Source: Pseudorhodobacter sp. PARRP1 (GTDB lineage Bacteria > Pseudomonadota > Alphaproteobacteria > Rhodobacterales > Rhodobacteraceae). From it: DNA of 64,000 nt. Positions 25,181 to 33,575 of this stretch are shown here, in pieces. Numbering within the stretch: the first letter of the stretch is position 1; each line of letters starts with the position of its first letter. The position numbers were made by a program, and so were the translations under genes. The stretch spans positions 186,001-250,000 of the forward strand of contig NKIU01000001.1 of assembly GCA_002256245.1 (NCBI GenBank), written 5' to 3'. The notes beneath the pieces were generated by a model, which saw only the letters and a program-made list of their open reading frames with translations, was not told where the DNA came from and did not search any database.

Positions 25181-25723
25181 TCAGATCGGAATCGTGCGCG
25201 CCAAAGCCGCAATCGCCATCGCGGAGGTGTAGTTGCGCGCAGTTTTCACCATTTTCAGACCGCTTTCCAGCTTGGCCGCCAAAACCGAGCGACCAATACC
25301 ATTCGGGGCTAGCAGATAAACCGCCTTGTCAGAAAACAAGATCTGCTCTCCCTGCGCTGCATGGGCCGCAAACGCCTGCGCGCTGATCGAGGCCGGGCTT
25401 TCCAGAAACCAGATATGCACCAAAGCGCCATTAGCCTCGCCCTGCTTCTGAAACGGGTTTGCCGCCAAAATTGCATCGTAGTCGGCCAAAGGCATCACGA
25501 ACATCGGTGGGGCAAAACCGAACCGCTCTTTCATCGCCGTTGAAATCTTCTCCTCAACGCCCGTCACACCCGGATCAAGATACACCGCGTTGCCGCTTTG
25601 CAGATGGGTGTGTATGTGCTGAAGCCCTTGTTCCAGCAGCATTTGCCGGAATTCCGGCATCGGCAAACGGTTGGCACCGGCCACATTCACGCCGCGCAGC
25701 AGCAGGACTTTGATTTCGCTCAT
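25181..25723 (-). CDS. DUF1697 family protein
   Basis: A 180-aa protein with the DUF1697 pattern: KVLLLRGVNVAGANRLPMPE at the N-terminus, LQHIHTHLQSGNAVY, then VMPLADYDAILAANPF. The C-terminus ends KLESGLKMVKTARNYTSAMA with the typical R-N-x-T. The family is of unknown function. GGGAGA precedes the ATG of MSEIKV. It lies between the RimJ-like gene (60 bp upstream) and the FAD oxidase. Confidence 0.87.
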   Translation of the reverse strand: MSEIKVLLLRGVNVAGANRLPMPEFRQMLLEQGLQHIHTHLQSGNAVYLDPGVTGVEEKISTAMKERFGFAPPMFVMPLADYDAILAANPFQKQGEANGALVHIWFLESPASISAQAFAAHAAQGEQILFSDKAVYLLAPNGIGRSVLAAKLESGLKMVKTARNYTSAMAIAALARTIPI

Positions 25724-25783
25724 GGGGTTCTCCCGGCAAGACCCCACCCGCTCCGGCGTAGGGCTACCGCTGAAACCAGTGGC

Positions 25784-26368
25784 TTATCCTACGTCCGTGC
25801 GACCACGTCGGTCGTTCCGTAAGTTGGCGTATAACACATGGTTCCGCCAGCGCCCGTTGATTTGCAAATAAGATTGCGCCACGCCTTCGTATTTGAAGCC
25901 CGATTTCTCCAGCACCCCGCGCGAGGCCACGTTTTCCGGCAAACAGGCGCTTTCAATGCGGGAAAGGTCCAACTGCGCGAAGGAAAAATGCACCATCGCC
26001 TGCACCGCTTCCTTCATAAACCCTTGCCGGGCAAAATCCGCGCCGATCCAATAGCCCATCGTGCCCGCCTGCACCGGGCCACGCCGGATGTTGTCCAGCG
26101 TCACCGCGCCCAACAACTGCTGATCGGCACGCCGAAACATCAGCATCGGCAGCGCCGTGCCCGCAGCCTCGGCCCGCCCGGCCCAATAGACCCGGTTGGT
26201 GAACGCCTTGCGCGACAGATGATCATGCGCCCAAACCGGCTCCCATGGCCGCAGATGTTCAATCGAGGCCTCGCGCAAGCCCGACCACGCCCGGTAATCA
26301 CCATGGGTGGGCAGGCGCAATGTCATGCGCTCGGTTTCAACGACGGGCCTGCGGCGAAACGACAGCAT
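25784..26368 (-). CDS. GNAT acetyltransferase, RimJ/RimL type
   Basis: A 194-aa GNAT protein of the ribosomal-protein-alanine acetyltransferase type. TERMTLRLPTHGDYRAW is the usual N-terminus. GYWIGADFARQGFMKEAVQA is the acetyl-CoA loop, and RIESACLPENVASRGVLEKS is the RimJ-type signature. The C-terminus GRWRNHVLYANL is also typical. The ATG shares a base with the M16 peptidase stop (TAATG). Its place behind thrC and the M16 gene is a familiar Rhodobacterales order. It probably acetylates protein N-termini. Confidence 0.9.
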   Translation of the reverse strand: MLSFRRRPVVETERMTLRLPTHGDYRAWSGLREASIEHLRPWEPVWAHDHLSRKAFTNRVYWAGRAEAAGTALPMLMFRRADQQLLGAVTLDNIRRGPVQAGTMGYWIGADFARQGFMKEAVQAMVHFSFAQLDLSRIESACLPENVASRGVLEKSGFKYEGVAQSYLQINGRWRNHVLYANLRNDRRGRTDVG

Positions 26369-27642
26369 TATGCCGCCAGACGCTTGCGGATATCCTCCAG
26401 CGAGGGGGCAGCCTCCACCGGGCCATAGAGCGCCAGCGCCGAATCCGCCGCCGCCAATTCGCCCGCATAGCGCCGCACATCGGCCACCGACACCGCATCA
26501 ATCCGCGCCACGGCCTCATCAACCCCCGGCACCCGATCATAAATCGCCAGCAGCCGCGCGATGCGTTCAGCCCGAGACGACGGGCTTTCCAGCCCCATCA
26601 GCATCCCCGCCTTGATCTGCGTGCGCGCCCGCGCCACCTCGGCCTCGGACATATCATCGGCTGCGCGCTTCAACTCATCCATGGTGATCTGGGTCAACTC
26701 GCCGATTTCTTCCGCCGAAGTGCCCGCATAAAGCGTAATCTGCCCGGCATCCTCATACGCCCCCGACTGCGCGAAGATCGAATAGCACAGGCCCCGTTCT
26801 TCCCGCACCTTCTGGAACAGCCGAGACGACATGCCCCCGCCCATCGTCATCGCATAGACCTGCGCCGTATAGACATCCGGGTGCCGATAGCCGGGTGCGT
26901 CAAACGCCATGGCGAAATGCACCTGCTCCAGATCCTTCACCTCACGCCGCTCTGATCCCTTGAACACCGCCGCCTGAAAGCTGGTCGCAGGCTTGGCCTT
27001 CATGCTGCCAAACATCGCCTCGGCCTGTTTCACAATTGCATCGTGATCCACAGCGCCCGCCGCCGCCAAGATCATCTGGCCGGGGCCGTAATGTTCGGCC
27101 ACAAAGCCCTGCAAATCCTTCCGGGTGAACGAAGAAACCCGCTCCTCCGGCCCCAGAATCGTGCGCCCAAACGCCTGATCCGGGTAGCTTGCCTCTTGCA
27201 GCCAATCAAACACGATATCATCCGGCGTATCCAAAGCCTGCCCGATTTCCTGCAAGATCACATGGCGCTCAACCTCGATTTCCTTTTTGTCAAAGGACGG
27301 GTTCAGCACAATATCGCCAATGACATCCAGCGCGAGGCCCACATCCGCCTGCAACACCCGCGCGTAATAGGCCGTCATCTCGCGCGAGGTATAAGCGTTG
27401 ATATAGCCGCCAACATCCTCAATTTCCTCGGCAATCTGCAAACTGGTGCGCCGCTTGGTGCCCTTGAAGGCCATATGCTCCAGAAAATGCGCGATGCCGT
27501 TCTGCGCCGGCGTCTCATGCCGCCCGCCCGCCATCACCCAGATCCCGGCGCTGGCAGACAGCAGCCCCGGCATGTGTTCGGTGACAATGCGAAAGCCGTT
27601 CGGCAAGGTGGTCAGGCGCAGACCGGCAGATGCGTGGCTCAA
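26368..27642 (-). CDS. M16 family zinc peptidase (mitochondrial processing peptidase-like)
   Basis: A 424-aa metallopeptidase with the inverted zinc motif HFLEHMAFKGT (HxxEH, about residue 53) and the third ligand in EIEVERHVILQEI. A second M16 domain has the R/Y pair near the C-terminus (MGGGMSSRLFQKVREERGLC). No signal peptide is visible, so it probably acts in the cytosol on peptides. No ATG precedes the conserved N-terminus. The start is a TTG that overlaps the thrC stop (TTGA), with AAAGGAT upstream. Length is standard for the family. Confidence 0.93.
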   Translation of the reverse strand: MSHASAGLRLTTLPNGFRIVTEHMPGLLSASAGIWVMAGGRHETPAQNGIAHFLEHMAFKGTKRRTSLQIAEEIEDVGGYINAYTSREMTAYYARVLQADVGLALDVIGDIVLNPSFDKKEIEVERHVILQEIGQALDTPDDIVFDWLQEASYPDQAFGRTILGPEERVSSFTRKDLQGFVAEHYGPGQMILAAAGAVDHDAIVKQAEAMFGSMKAKPATSFQAAVFKGSERREVKDLEQVHFAMAFDAPGYRHPDVYTAQVYAMTMGGGMSSRLFQKVREERGLCYSIFAQSGAYEDAGQITLYAGTSAEEIGELTQITMDELKRAADDMSEAEVARARTQIKAGMLMGLESPSSRAERIARLLAIYDRVPGVDEAVARIDAVSVADVRRYAGELAAADSALALYGPVEAAPSLEDIRKRLAA

Positions 27643-29024
27643 CGGGCAATCCTTTCGCGGATCAGCGCCTGCAAAGCGCCCAGATCATTCGGCACACGGG
27701 TGACACGTTCCGGGCGGTCAAACAAGTCCGCCATGCGCGGCGGAAGCTGAGGCCGCACCCCCATCGCCTTCTCGACTGCATCGGGGAACTTTGCCGGATG
27801 CGCCGTGGCCAGCGTGATCATCGGCTCTGCGCCCAAATGCTCCTCGGCGACCTTGACCCCTACCGCCGAATGAGGGCACAAAACTTCACCCGTTTCGGCA
27901 AAGGCGCGGGTGATCGTCGCCAAGGTTTCACCTTCCGAACACCGCCCCGAGGCAAAAGTCTCGCGCAGCATCGCCATCGCCCCTTGGGAGATATGGAACC
28001 CGCCCGCCTTCAACTCATCCATCAAAGCCGAAATCGACGCCCCATCGCGCCCATAGGCATCAAACAACGCCCGTTCAAAGTTGGAACTGACCTGAATATC
28101 CATCGACGGGCTGATCGAGGCCTTCACCCCGTTCTGCACATAATCGCCCGACTTCATCGCCCGGTCGAGAATGTCATTCTGGTTGGTCGCAATCACCAGT
28201 TTCTCAATCGGCAAGCCCATCTTGCGCGCGATGTAGCCTGCGAAAATGTCACCGAAATTGCCCGTCGGCACGGTGAAACTCACCGACCGCTCCGGCGCGC
28301 CCAACGCCACCGCGGCGTAGAAGTAATACACCACCTGCGCCAAAACCCGCGCCCAGTTGATGCTGTTCACGCCCGCAAGCCGCACGCCATCACGGAAGCC
28401 GAAATCGTTGAACATATCCTTCACCCGGGCTTGGCAATCGTCAAAATCACCATCCATCGCAAGAGCATAGACATTCGCCTCGGACGGCGTGGTCATCTGC
28501 CGACGCTGCACATCCGACACCCGCCCATGCGGATAGAGGATGAACAGATCCACATTCGCCAGCCCCCGAAACGCCTCCATCGCCGCCGACCCGGTATCGC
28601 CCGAAGTCGCGCCGACAATGGTAATCCGCTCACCGGTTTTCGACAAAGCCGCCTGCATCATCTGCCCGATCAACTGCATGGCGAAGTCTTTGAACGCCAG
28701 CGTCGGGCCGTGGAACAACTCCAGCAGGAAATGGTTCGGCCCCAGTTGCACCATCGGTGCCCGCGCCGCATGGCCAAATCCGGCATAGGCCTTGGCAATC
28801 AGCCCCTTGAACTCATCATCCGTAAAAGTGGACCCCAGATACGGCCGCATCACCCGAAACGCGATGTCCTCATAGGGCAGCCCTGCCATCGCGGCGATCT
28901 CGGCCTTCGACAATGCGGGCACAACTTCCGGCACATAAAGCCCGCCATCGCGTGCCAGCCCCGTCATCATCGCTTCGCCGAAACTCAAAACCGGAGCCTG
29001 CCCCCGCGTCGAGATATACCGCAT
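27639..29024 (-). CDS. thrC: Threonine synthase
   Basis: A 461-aa PLP enzyme that converts O-phosphohomoserine to threonine. It begins MRYISTRGQAPVLSFGEAMM. The PLP lysine is in GPTLAFKDFAMQLIG (about residue 111). VGATSGDTGSAAMEAFRG follows, and VPTGNFGDIFAGYIARKMG lies mid-protein. This is the long, Gram-negative type. It is 10 bp after surf1 and overlaps the M16 gene, so it is probably read from the cytochrome oxidase cluster as in relatives. Confidence 0.97.
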   Translation of the reverse strand: MRYISTRGQAPVLSFGEAMMTGLARDGGLYVPEVVPALSKAEIAAMAGLPYEDIAFRVMRPYLGSTFTDDEFKGLIAKAYAGFGHAARAPMVQLGPNHFLLELFHGPTLAFKDFAMQLIGQMMQAALSKTGERITIVGATSGDTGSAAMEAFRGLANVDLFILYPHGRVSDVQRRQMTTPSEANVYALAMDGDFDDCQARVKDMFNDFGFRDGVRLAGVNSINWARVLAQVVYYFYAAVALGAPERSVSFTVPTGNFGDIFAGYIARKMGLPIEKLVIATNQNDILDRAMKSGDYVQNGVKASISPSMDIQVSSNFERALFDAYGRDGASISALMDELKAGGFHISQGAMAMLRETFASGRCSEGETLATITRAFAETGEVLCPHSAVGVKVAEEHLGAEPMITLATAHPAKFPDAVEKAMGVRPQLPPRMADLFDRPERVTRVPNDLGALQALIRERIAR

Positions 29025-29034
29025 CCGTTCCCCC

Positions 29035-29703
29035 TTAATCTTGCCGCCTGATACGCCAGACCAGCCCCGCTGTCATCACCGCCCACACGAAAGCCAACGA
29101 AAACCACGTGATGGCATAGCCCCAATGGTCATTGGGGATAGACGAAGTATCCACCGGCATCGCCTCTATCCCGTCACCGGTTGGCAAACGCGCGACAATA
29201 AATGTCGGCTCTGTGTGTAAAACTGCCGCCATCGCCTCGGCATCACGGCCAAACCACATGCCGGTCTTGGGGTCTGGTGGCGGCGTATATTGGTTGGTGT
29301 CACGCGGCCACATCAGGTTGCCCTGCACCGTAAGGTCAGTCACATGCAGCTTCTTGTGTTTTTCCTCATCCGGCAAAAACCCGCGATCGACCAGCAAGCG
29401 CCGCCCATCCGCCATTTGCAGAACCGAGATCACCTGCACCCCGGCGCCCACCATCGGCTGGCCGGACAGCACATACAGCGTCTCGCCCATAAAGCGCCCC
29501 GCCGCAATCACCGGGCGATACCGGTCGCGCGCGGGGTCCAGCACCGCTGGCACCACCACCGCAGGCTCGGAAATCCCCGCCGTCATCTCATCCAGTTGCG
29601 CGCGCTTTTCATACATGCGCTGCACTTGCCAGATGCCAAGGCTGCACAGAAAACCCACGCCAGCCAAACCCAGCAGCAGCGCAGACATCAAACGGAATTT
29701 CAT
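29035..29703 (-). CDS. surf1: SURF1 family cytochrome oxidase assembly protein
   Basis: A 222-aa membrane protein with the two-helix SURF1 layout. There is an N-terminal transmembrane segment (MSALLLGLAGVGFLCSLGIW) followed by QVQRMYEKR. The periplasmic part has YRPVIAAGRFMGETLYVLSG and LLVDRGFLPDE. The C-terminal segment is NDHWGYAITWFSLAFVWAVM. It helps insert heme a into CtaD. An intrinsic-terminator-like hairpin lies just before its ribosome site, so its expression may be damped relative to ctaE. Confidence 0.95.
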   Translation of the reverse strand: MKFRLMSALLLGLAGVGFLCSLGIWQVQRMYEKRAQLDEMTAGISEPAVVVPAVLDPARDRYRPVIAAGRFMGETLYVLSGQPMVGAGVQVISVLQMADGRRLLVDRGFLPDEEKHKKLHVTDLTVQGNLMWPRDTNQYTPPPDPKTGMWFGRDAEAMAAVLHTEPTFIVARLPTGDGIEAMPVDTSSIPNDHWGYAITWFSLAFVWAVMTAGLVWRIRRQD

Positions 29704-29715
29704 CAGCCAACCTTG

Positions 29716-29746
29716 AAAAAGCTGCGCGGGCCACCGGGGCCCGCGC
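29716..29746 (-). terminator. Terminator-like hairpin between ctaE and surf1
   Basis: On the minus strand a 9-bp stem GCGCGGGCC/GGCCCGCGC is followed by AGCTTTTT. It lies 15 bp past the ctaE stop and ends about 13 bp before the surf1 start. Partial read-through is likely, because surf1 has little room for its own promoter. Confidence 0.75.
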
Positions 29747-29760
29747 GCTGTCTTTGATGG

Positions 29761-30567
29761 TTATGCGCTGCCCCAGATATAGACGGCAGCGAACAGGAAC
29801 AACCAGACCACATCGACGAAGTGCCAGTACCAGGCCGCAGCCTCAAAGCCTACATGCTGTTCCGGGGTGAAGTGGCCCTTGTAGGTGCGGATCAGGCAGA
29901 TCGTCAGGAAGATCGTGCCGATGATCACGTGGAAACCATGGAACCCGGTCGCCATGAAGAACGACGCGCCATAGATGTTGCCGGCAAAACCAAACGCTGC
30001 GTGGCTGTATTCATAGGCCTGGAAAAACGTGAACAGCATGCCCAGCAGCACCGCCAGGATCAAGCCCTGCTTCATCGCCGAACGGTTGTTGTTCTCATGC
30101 ACCAGCGCATGGTGCGCCCAAGTCGCGGCACAGCCCGAACACAAAAGGATCAGCGTGTTGATCAGCGGCAGGTGCCACGGGTCGAACAGCACGATGCCTT
30201 CCGGCGGCCACACACCATCTTTCAGCGGCGACATCGGCCCCATCGGATACATCGCGTGCTTGAAGAAGGTCCAGAACCACGCCGAGAAGAACATCACTTC
30301 CGACATGATAAACAGGATGAAGCCATAGCGCAGACCGATCCGCACCACCGGGGTGTGATCGCCGGTCTGGCCCTCATGCACAACTTCGGACCACCACGCA
30401 TACATGACGTAAAGCACCAAGGCCAAGCCGATCAGCCCCATCCACGGCCCCGAGCCGTGCATCCAAAGGACAGCGCCAAACAGCATGATGAACGCGCCAA
30501 GCGCACCGGCAAGCGGCCAGATCGACGGCGGCAGAATATGGTAATCGTGGTTCTTGGCGTGGGCCAT
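29761..30567 (-). CDS. ctaE: Cytochrome c oxidase subunit III
   Basis: A 268-aa integral membrane subunit of aa3 oxidase with seven hydrophobic segments. Typical stretches: [34 protein letters not shown] (with the conserved Glu), [27 protein letters not shown] and the C-terminal [21 protein letters not shown] start at [10 protein letters not shown], with GAGGGAA upstream. It follows ctaG with a 28-bp gap. Subunit I (ctaD) is not in the window, as is usual in Rhodobacterales. Confidence 0.98.
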   Translation of the reverse strand: MAHAKNHDYHILPPSIWPLAGALGAFIMLFGAVLWMHGSGPWMGLIGLALVLYVMYAWWSEVVHEGQTGDHTPVVRIGLRYGFILFIMSEVMFFSAWFWTFFKHAMYPMGPMSPLKDGVWPPEGIVLFDPWHLPLINTLILLCSGCAATWAHHALVHENNNRSAMKQGLILAVLLGMLFTFFQAYEYSHAAFGFAGNIYGASFFMATGFHGFHVIIGTIFLTICLIRTYKGHFTPEQHVGFEAAAWYWHFVDVVWLFLFAAVYIWGSA

Positions 30568-30595
30568 GTTTGGGTTCCCTCGGGTTTTCTTGGTC

Positions 30596-31195
30596 TTATT
30601 GTATAAGCTTGGCGGGCGTCTCGGCAAGAGCGGGTGCAACCGTATTGGCCGCCTGCTTTTCCGGAATATCCGCGACGTGGAAGGTGTAGGACAGCGTGAT
30701 TTCCTTGATCAGGCTGGCTTCGGGGTCTTTCACAATCGACGGATCGACGTAAAAGCTGACCGGCATTTGCACACGCTCGCCGGGTTGCAAAACCTGTTCG
30801 GTAAAGCAGAAACACTCAATCTTGGTGAAATAACCGCCCGACTGATCTGGCGTCACATTATAGCTGGCCTGCCCGCCCACCGGCTTGTCGGTCGGGTTAT
30901 AGGCCTCAAAGAACGCAAGGCCGGTCTCACCGATGCGCAACTCCATCGAGGGCTGCATCGCGCGAAACTGCCACGGCATCCCCGCCTCAAGCGAGGCGTC
31001 AAAGCGGATTTTCACCGTCTGATCAAGGATTTCGTCCGCGCCCTGCGCGGCCACCGAGGTGGTCCCCGCATAGCCCGTCACCCGGCAGAACCAGTTGTAA
31101 AACGGCACAGCCGCAAACGACAGCGACAGCATCACCACCGCCACCCCTGCCAGCAAGACGGCGGTCTTTTTCTTGGGGTTCATCTGCGCGCTCAT
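30596..31195 (-). CDS. ctaG: Cytochrome c oxidase assembly protein CtaG/Cox11
   Basis: A 199-aa copper chaperone that delivers CuB to subunit I. There is one N-terminal transmembrane helix ([20 protein letters not shown]) and then a periplasmic beta domain. [14 protein letters not shown] and the copper-binding [13 protein letters not shown] (about residue 128) are diagnostic. The conserved MPVSFYVDP follows. Its start overlaps the small upstream gene (31192), so the two are coupled. Confidence 0.97.
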   Translation of the reverse strand: MSAQMNPKKKTAVLLAGVAVVMLSLSFAAVPFYNWFCRVTGYAGTTSVAAQGADEILDQTVKIRFDASLEAGMPWQFRAMQPSMELRIGETGLAFFEAYNPTDKPVGGQASYNVTPDQSGGYFTKIECFCFTEQVLQPGERVQMPVSFYVDPSIVKDPEASLIKEITLSYTFHVADIPEKQAANTVAPALAETPAKLIQ

Positions 31196-31425
31196 GGCTG
31201 CACCGCCGGGCTTGCGGGTGCCGGTGCCGGTTCTTCCGGCGCGATCGGCACCGTCGATCCCAGCATCCCCGGCGCGTCATTGGCATGGCCCATATCGCCC
31301 TGCGTCACCTTCACCACCGTCAGCGCGAACACCAGCGCCACAAAGCTGACCAAAGCCAGCCCCACGCCCAGATTGCGCGAGAAACGCCGGCGGTGAATCT
31401 CATGTTCAGGAATTGGAAATGCCAT
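31192..31425 (-). CDS. Small single-helix membrane protein of the cta cluster
   Basis: A 77-aa protein with a basic N-terminus (EHEIHRRRFSRN), one transmembrane segment (LGVGLALVSFVALVFALTVV) and a Pro/Ala-rich tail. Small proteins sit at this place between ctaB and ctaG in relatives (sometimes called CoxF), but no role is established. I start at ATG 31425, which shares a base with the ctaB stop; the GTG three bases earlier is less likely. Its end overlaps ctaG. It is probably an oxidase assembly or accessory factor. Confidence 0.8.
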   Translation of the reverse strand: MAFPIPEHEIHRRRFSRNLGVGLALVSFVALVFALTVVKVTQGDMGHANDAPGMLGSTVPIAPEEPAPAPASPAVQP

Positions 31426-32357
31426 CACCAGCCCCCCAAACCTTGCGCGTGCAGCACAGCCTCAACCAGCAAAGCGCCGAAATGCAGGAACAGATACAGC
31501 AGCGAGAACCGGAACACCGCTTTCTCGACCTTATACTTGTCCGCCTCGGCGATCACCTCATCGCGCTTCCAGATCTTGTAGGCACCGCGCAGGAACTCGG
31601 CGTTCAAAAGCACTGAAATCGCCAGATACACCGGCCCGCCGATTGATGTGAAGCCAAGGCCAATCGCAAACGGAATAAGCGCCAGCGTGTAGCCCAGCAC
31701 GTGATTTCGCGTTACCCGCTTGCCATGCGTCACCGTCAGCATCGGCACCCCGGCTTTCGAGTAATCCTCGTTCATAAACAAGGCCAAGGCCCAGAAATGC
31801 GGCGGCGTCCACATGAAGATCAGCATGAACATCAGGCAAGCTTCAACCGACAAAGACCCGGTTACCGCCACCCAGCCGATCATCGGCGGGAAAGCACCCG
31901 CCGCCCCGCCAATCACGATGTTCTGCGGCGTCGAACGCTTCAGCCACATCGAATAGACCACGGCGTAAAAGAAGATCGTGAACGCAAGCAACCCCGCCGC
32001 CAGCAGATTGGTCGCCAGCGCCAGCATCACAACCGAGATGCCAGACAGCGCCACGCCAATCGCCAACGCCTCACCCGGCTGCACCATGCCAGCAGGCACC
32101 GGGCGGCCCTTGGTGCGGCGCATCATCGCGTCAATATCGGCATCCCACCACATGTTCAAAGCACCCGACGCGCCCGCGCCCAGTGCGATGAACAAAATCG
32201 CGGTAAAGCCCACCACCGGGTGCAAGCCAACCGGGGCCACCAGCAAACCAACCATCGCGGTAAACACCACAAGCGACATCACGCGCGGCTTCAAAAGCTG
32301 CACAAAATCGCCGAATCCCGCTTCTTTCGGGCCCTCAAAAGACCGGATATCGGTCAT
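31425..32357 (-). CDS. ctaB: Protoheme IX farnesyltransferase (heme O synthase)
   Basis: A 310-aa UbiA-family prenyltransferase that adds a farnesyl group to heme B, making heme O for aa3 oxidase. It has the Asp-rich motif NMWWDADIDAMMRRTKGRPV (about residue 70) and about eight hydrophobic segments. Other typical stretches are LKPRVMSLVVFTA and MWTPPHFWALALFMNEDYSK. It follows ctaC after a 72-bp gap holding a terminator-like hairpin, and its stop shares a base with the next ATG. Confidence 0.97.
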   Translation of the reverse strand: MTDIRSFEGPKEAGFGDFVQLLKPRVMSLVVFTAMVGLLVAPVGLHPVVGFTAILFIALGAGASGALNMWWDADIDAMMRRTKGRPVPAGMVQPGEALAIGVALSGISVVMLALATNLLAAGLLAFTIFFYAVVYSMWLKRSTPQNIVIGGAAGAFPPMIGWVAVTGSLSVEACLMFMLIFMWTPPHFWALALFMNEDYSKAGVPMLTVTHGKRVTRNHVLGYTLALIPFAIGLGFTSIGGPVYLAISVLLNAEFLRGAYKIWKRDEVIAEADKYKVEKAVFRFSLLYLFLHFGALLVEAVLHAQGLGGW

Positions 32358-32382
32358 AACGTGTCCTGGCTTTCTGGTATGA

Positions 32383-32410
32383 TAAAGGCCCCCAACCGGT
32401 GGAGGCCCTC
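32383..32410 (-). terminator. Terminator-like hairpin between ctaC and ctaB
   Basis: On the minus strand, GGCCTCC pairs with GGGGGCC (one G-U) around a short loop, followed by TTTATC. It lies about 20 bp past the ctaC stop. It may set a higher level of ctaC mRNA than of the assembly genes. Confidence 0.6.
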
Positions 32411-32429
32411 TTTGCCGTAGCTTGGGGCC

Positions 32430-33371
32430 TTAGTTCGAGGCAAGCCGCAGATTGCCAGTCGAGGTCGCCTGCGCGATCCACGCATCATAAGCCGCCTGGC
32501 TGACAACCTTCACCGTGATCGGCATATAGGCGTGGTCCTTGCCGCACAACGTGGTGCACTGGCCGAAATACACGCCCTCGCGGTCGGCCTTGAACCACAA
32601 CTGGCCCAGACGCCCCGGCACCGCCGATTGCATCACGCCGAAGGCGGGCATCGCCCAAGCGTGGATCACATCCGCACCCGTCACCTGCATCACCACGGTC
32701 TTGCCCACCGGGATCACCACGGCGTTGTCGGTGGCCAGCAGGAAATCTTCTTTCTTGTAGCCGTAGTAGGCCAGTTTCTTGACCGCCACATCGCTCAGCA
32801 CCTCGGCGGTGGACATCGGCTGATCCTTGCCCCAGCCCGCGGCCTCGTCATCGATCTGGGTTGCGCCGTCGATGCGGAATGCGTCAAACTTCAAGGTATC
32901 GTCGCCGACCTTCACATCGGGGTATTCATAAGACCAATACCACTGGTTGCCGGTGGCCTTGATGGTGATATCGGCGACCGGGATCTCTTGCTGCTCATAC
33001 AGCGCGGGCAGCGAGAACGAGCCGATGAACACCAGAATCAGGATCGGGATGATCGTCCACGCCACTTCCAGCGGCGAGTTATGGGTAAAGGTCGCAGGCG
33101 TCGGGTTACGCTTCCGGTTGTAGCGCACAACGATATACAGCAGCAGCACCGTCACAAACGCCACGATCACCGAGATGATGACCAGAATCATATGATCCAG
33201 CCACTGCAGGTCGCGCGCGATGTTGGTTGCCGCCGGCTGATGCTCGGTGCCATACGGAACCGGAGCCCCCACGGTTTCCAAAGCCTGCGCCAATGCAAAG
33301 CTGGGCTGCATCAGCAGACCAAGGCTGGCGGCCGCAACAGCGTTGAAGGTGGACTTAAGACGCATGTTCAT
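32430..33371 (-). CDS. ctaC: Cytochrome c oxidase subunit II, with altered CuA motif
   Basis: A 313-aa oxidase subunit: a signal peptide (FNAVAAASLGLLMQPSFALA), two transmembrane helices (MILVIISVIVAFVTVLLLYI; VAWTIIPILILVFIGSFSL) and a periplasmic cupredoxin domain. WYWSYEYPD is the electron-entry aromatic patch. The CuA site reads VYFGQCTTLCGKDHAYMPI. Both Cys, the His and the Met are kept. However, the glutamate normally between the cysteines (CSELC) is Thr. The DNA (TGC ACC ACG TTG TGC) confirms this. It is the first gene of the cta cluster, with an FNR box 137 bp upstream. Confidence 0.97.
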   Translation of the reverse strand: MNMRLKSTFNAVAAASLGLLMQPSFALAQALETVGAPVPYGTEHQPAATNIARDLQWLDHMILVIISVIVAFVTVLLLYIVVRYNRKRNPTPATFTHNSPLEVAWTIIPILILVFIGSFSLPALYEQQEIPVADITIKATGNQWYWSYEYPDVKVGDDTLKFDAFRIDGATQIDDEAAGWGKDQPMSTAEVLSDVAVKKLAYYGYKKEDFLLATDNAVVIPVGKTVVMQVTGADVIHAWAMPAFGVMQSAVPGRLGQLWFKADREGVYFGQCTTLCGKDHAYMPITVKVVSQAAYDAWIAQATSTGNLRLASN

Positions 33372-33507
33372 TTCCCGTATCCAAGGGCAGCTTTCACGCT
33401 ACCTTTTCGACCATACCCACACAGGGGGCAGAATCCCGTTATCTCTGGCTTGTGAAACCATATTAGCCGCTTCCCGACAAGAGTAAGCTGCGGCAAAACC
33501 GCGCCAC

Positions 33508-33521
33508 TTGATCAAGATCAA
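33508..33521. promoter_or_regulatory. Perfect FNR/FnrL box between ctaC and the alpha/beta hydrolase
   Basis: TTGATCAAGATCAA fits the FNR consensus TTGAT-N4-ATCAA exactly. It lies 137 bp upstream of ctaC and about 55 bp upstream of the divergent hydrolase start. FnrL is the anaerobic regulator in Rhodobacterales, so oxygen control of the aa3 oxidase (probably repression without oxygen) and/or of the hydrolase is likely. Which gene it controls is inference. Confidence 0.72.
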
Positions 33522-33575
33522 AGCAAAAATCCCACGCTTGCCTTGCGGCAGCCCCAAACAAAGGCCCCGACTTCC

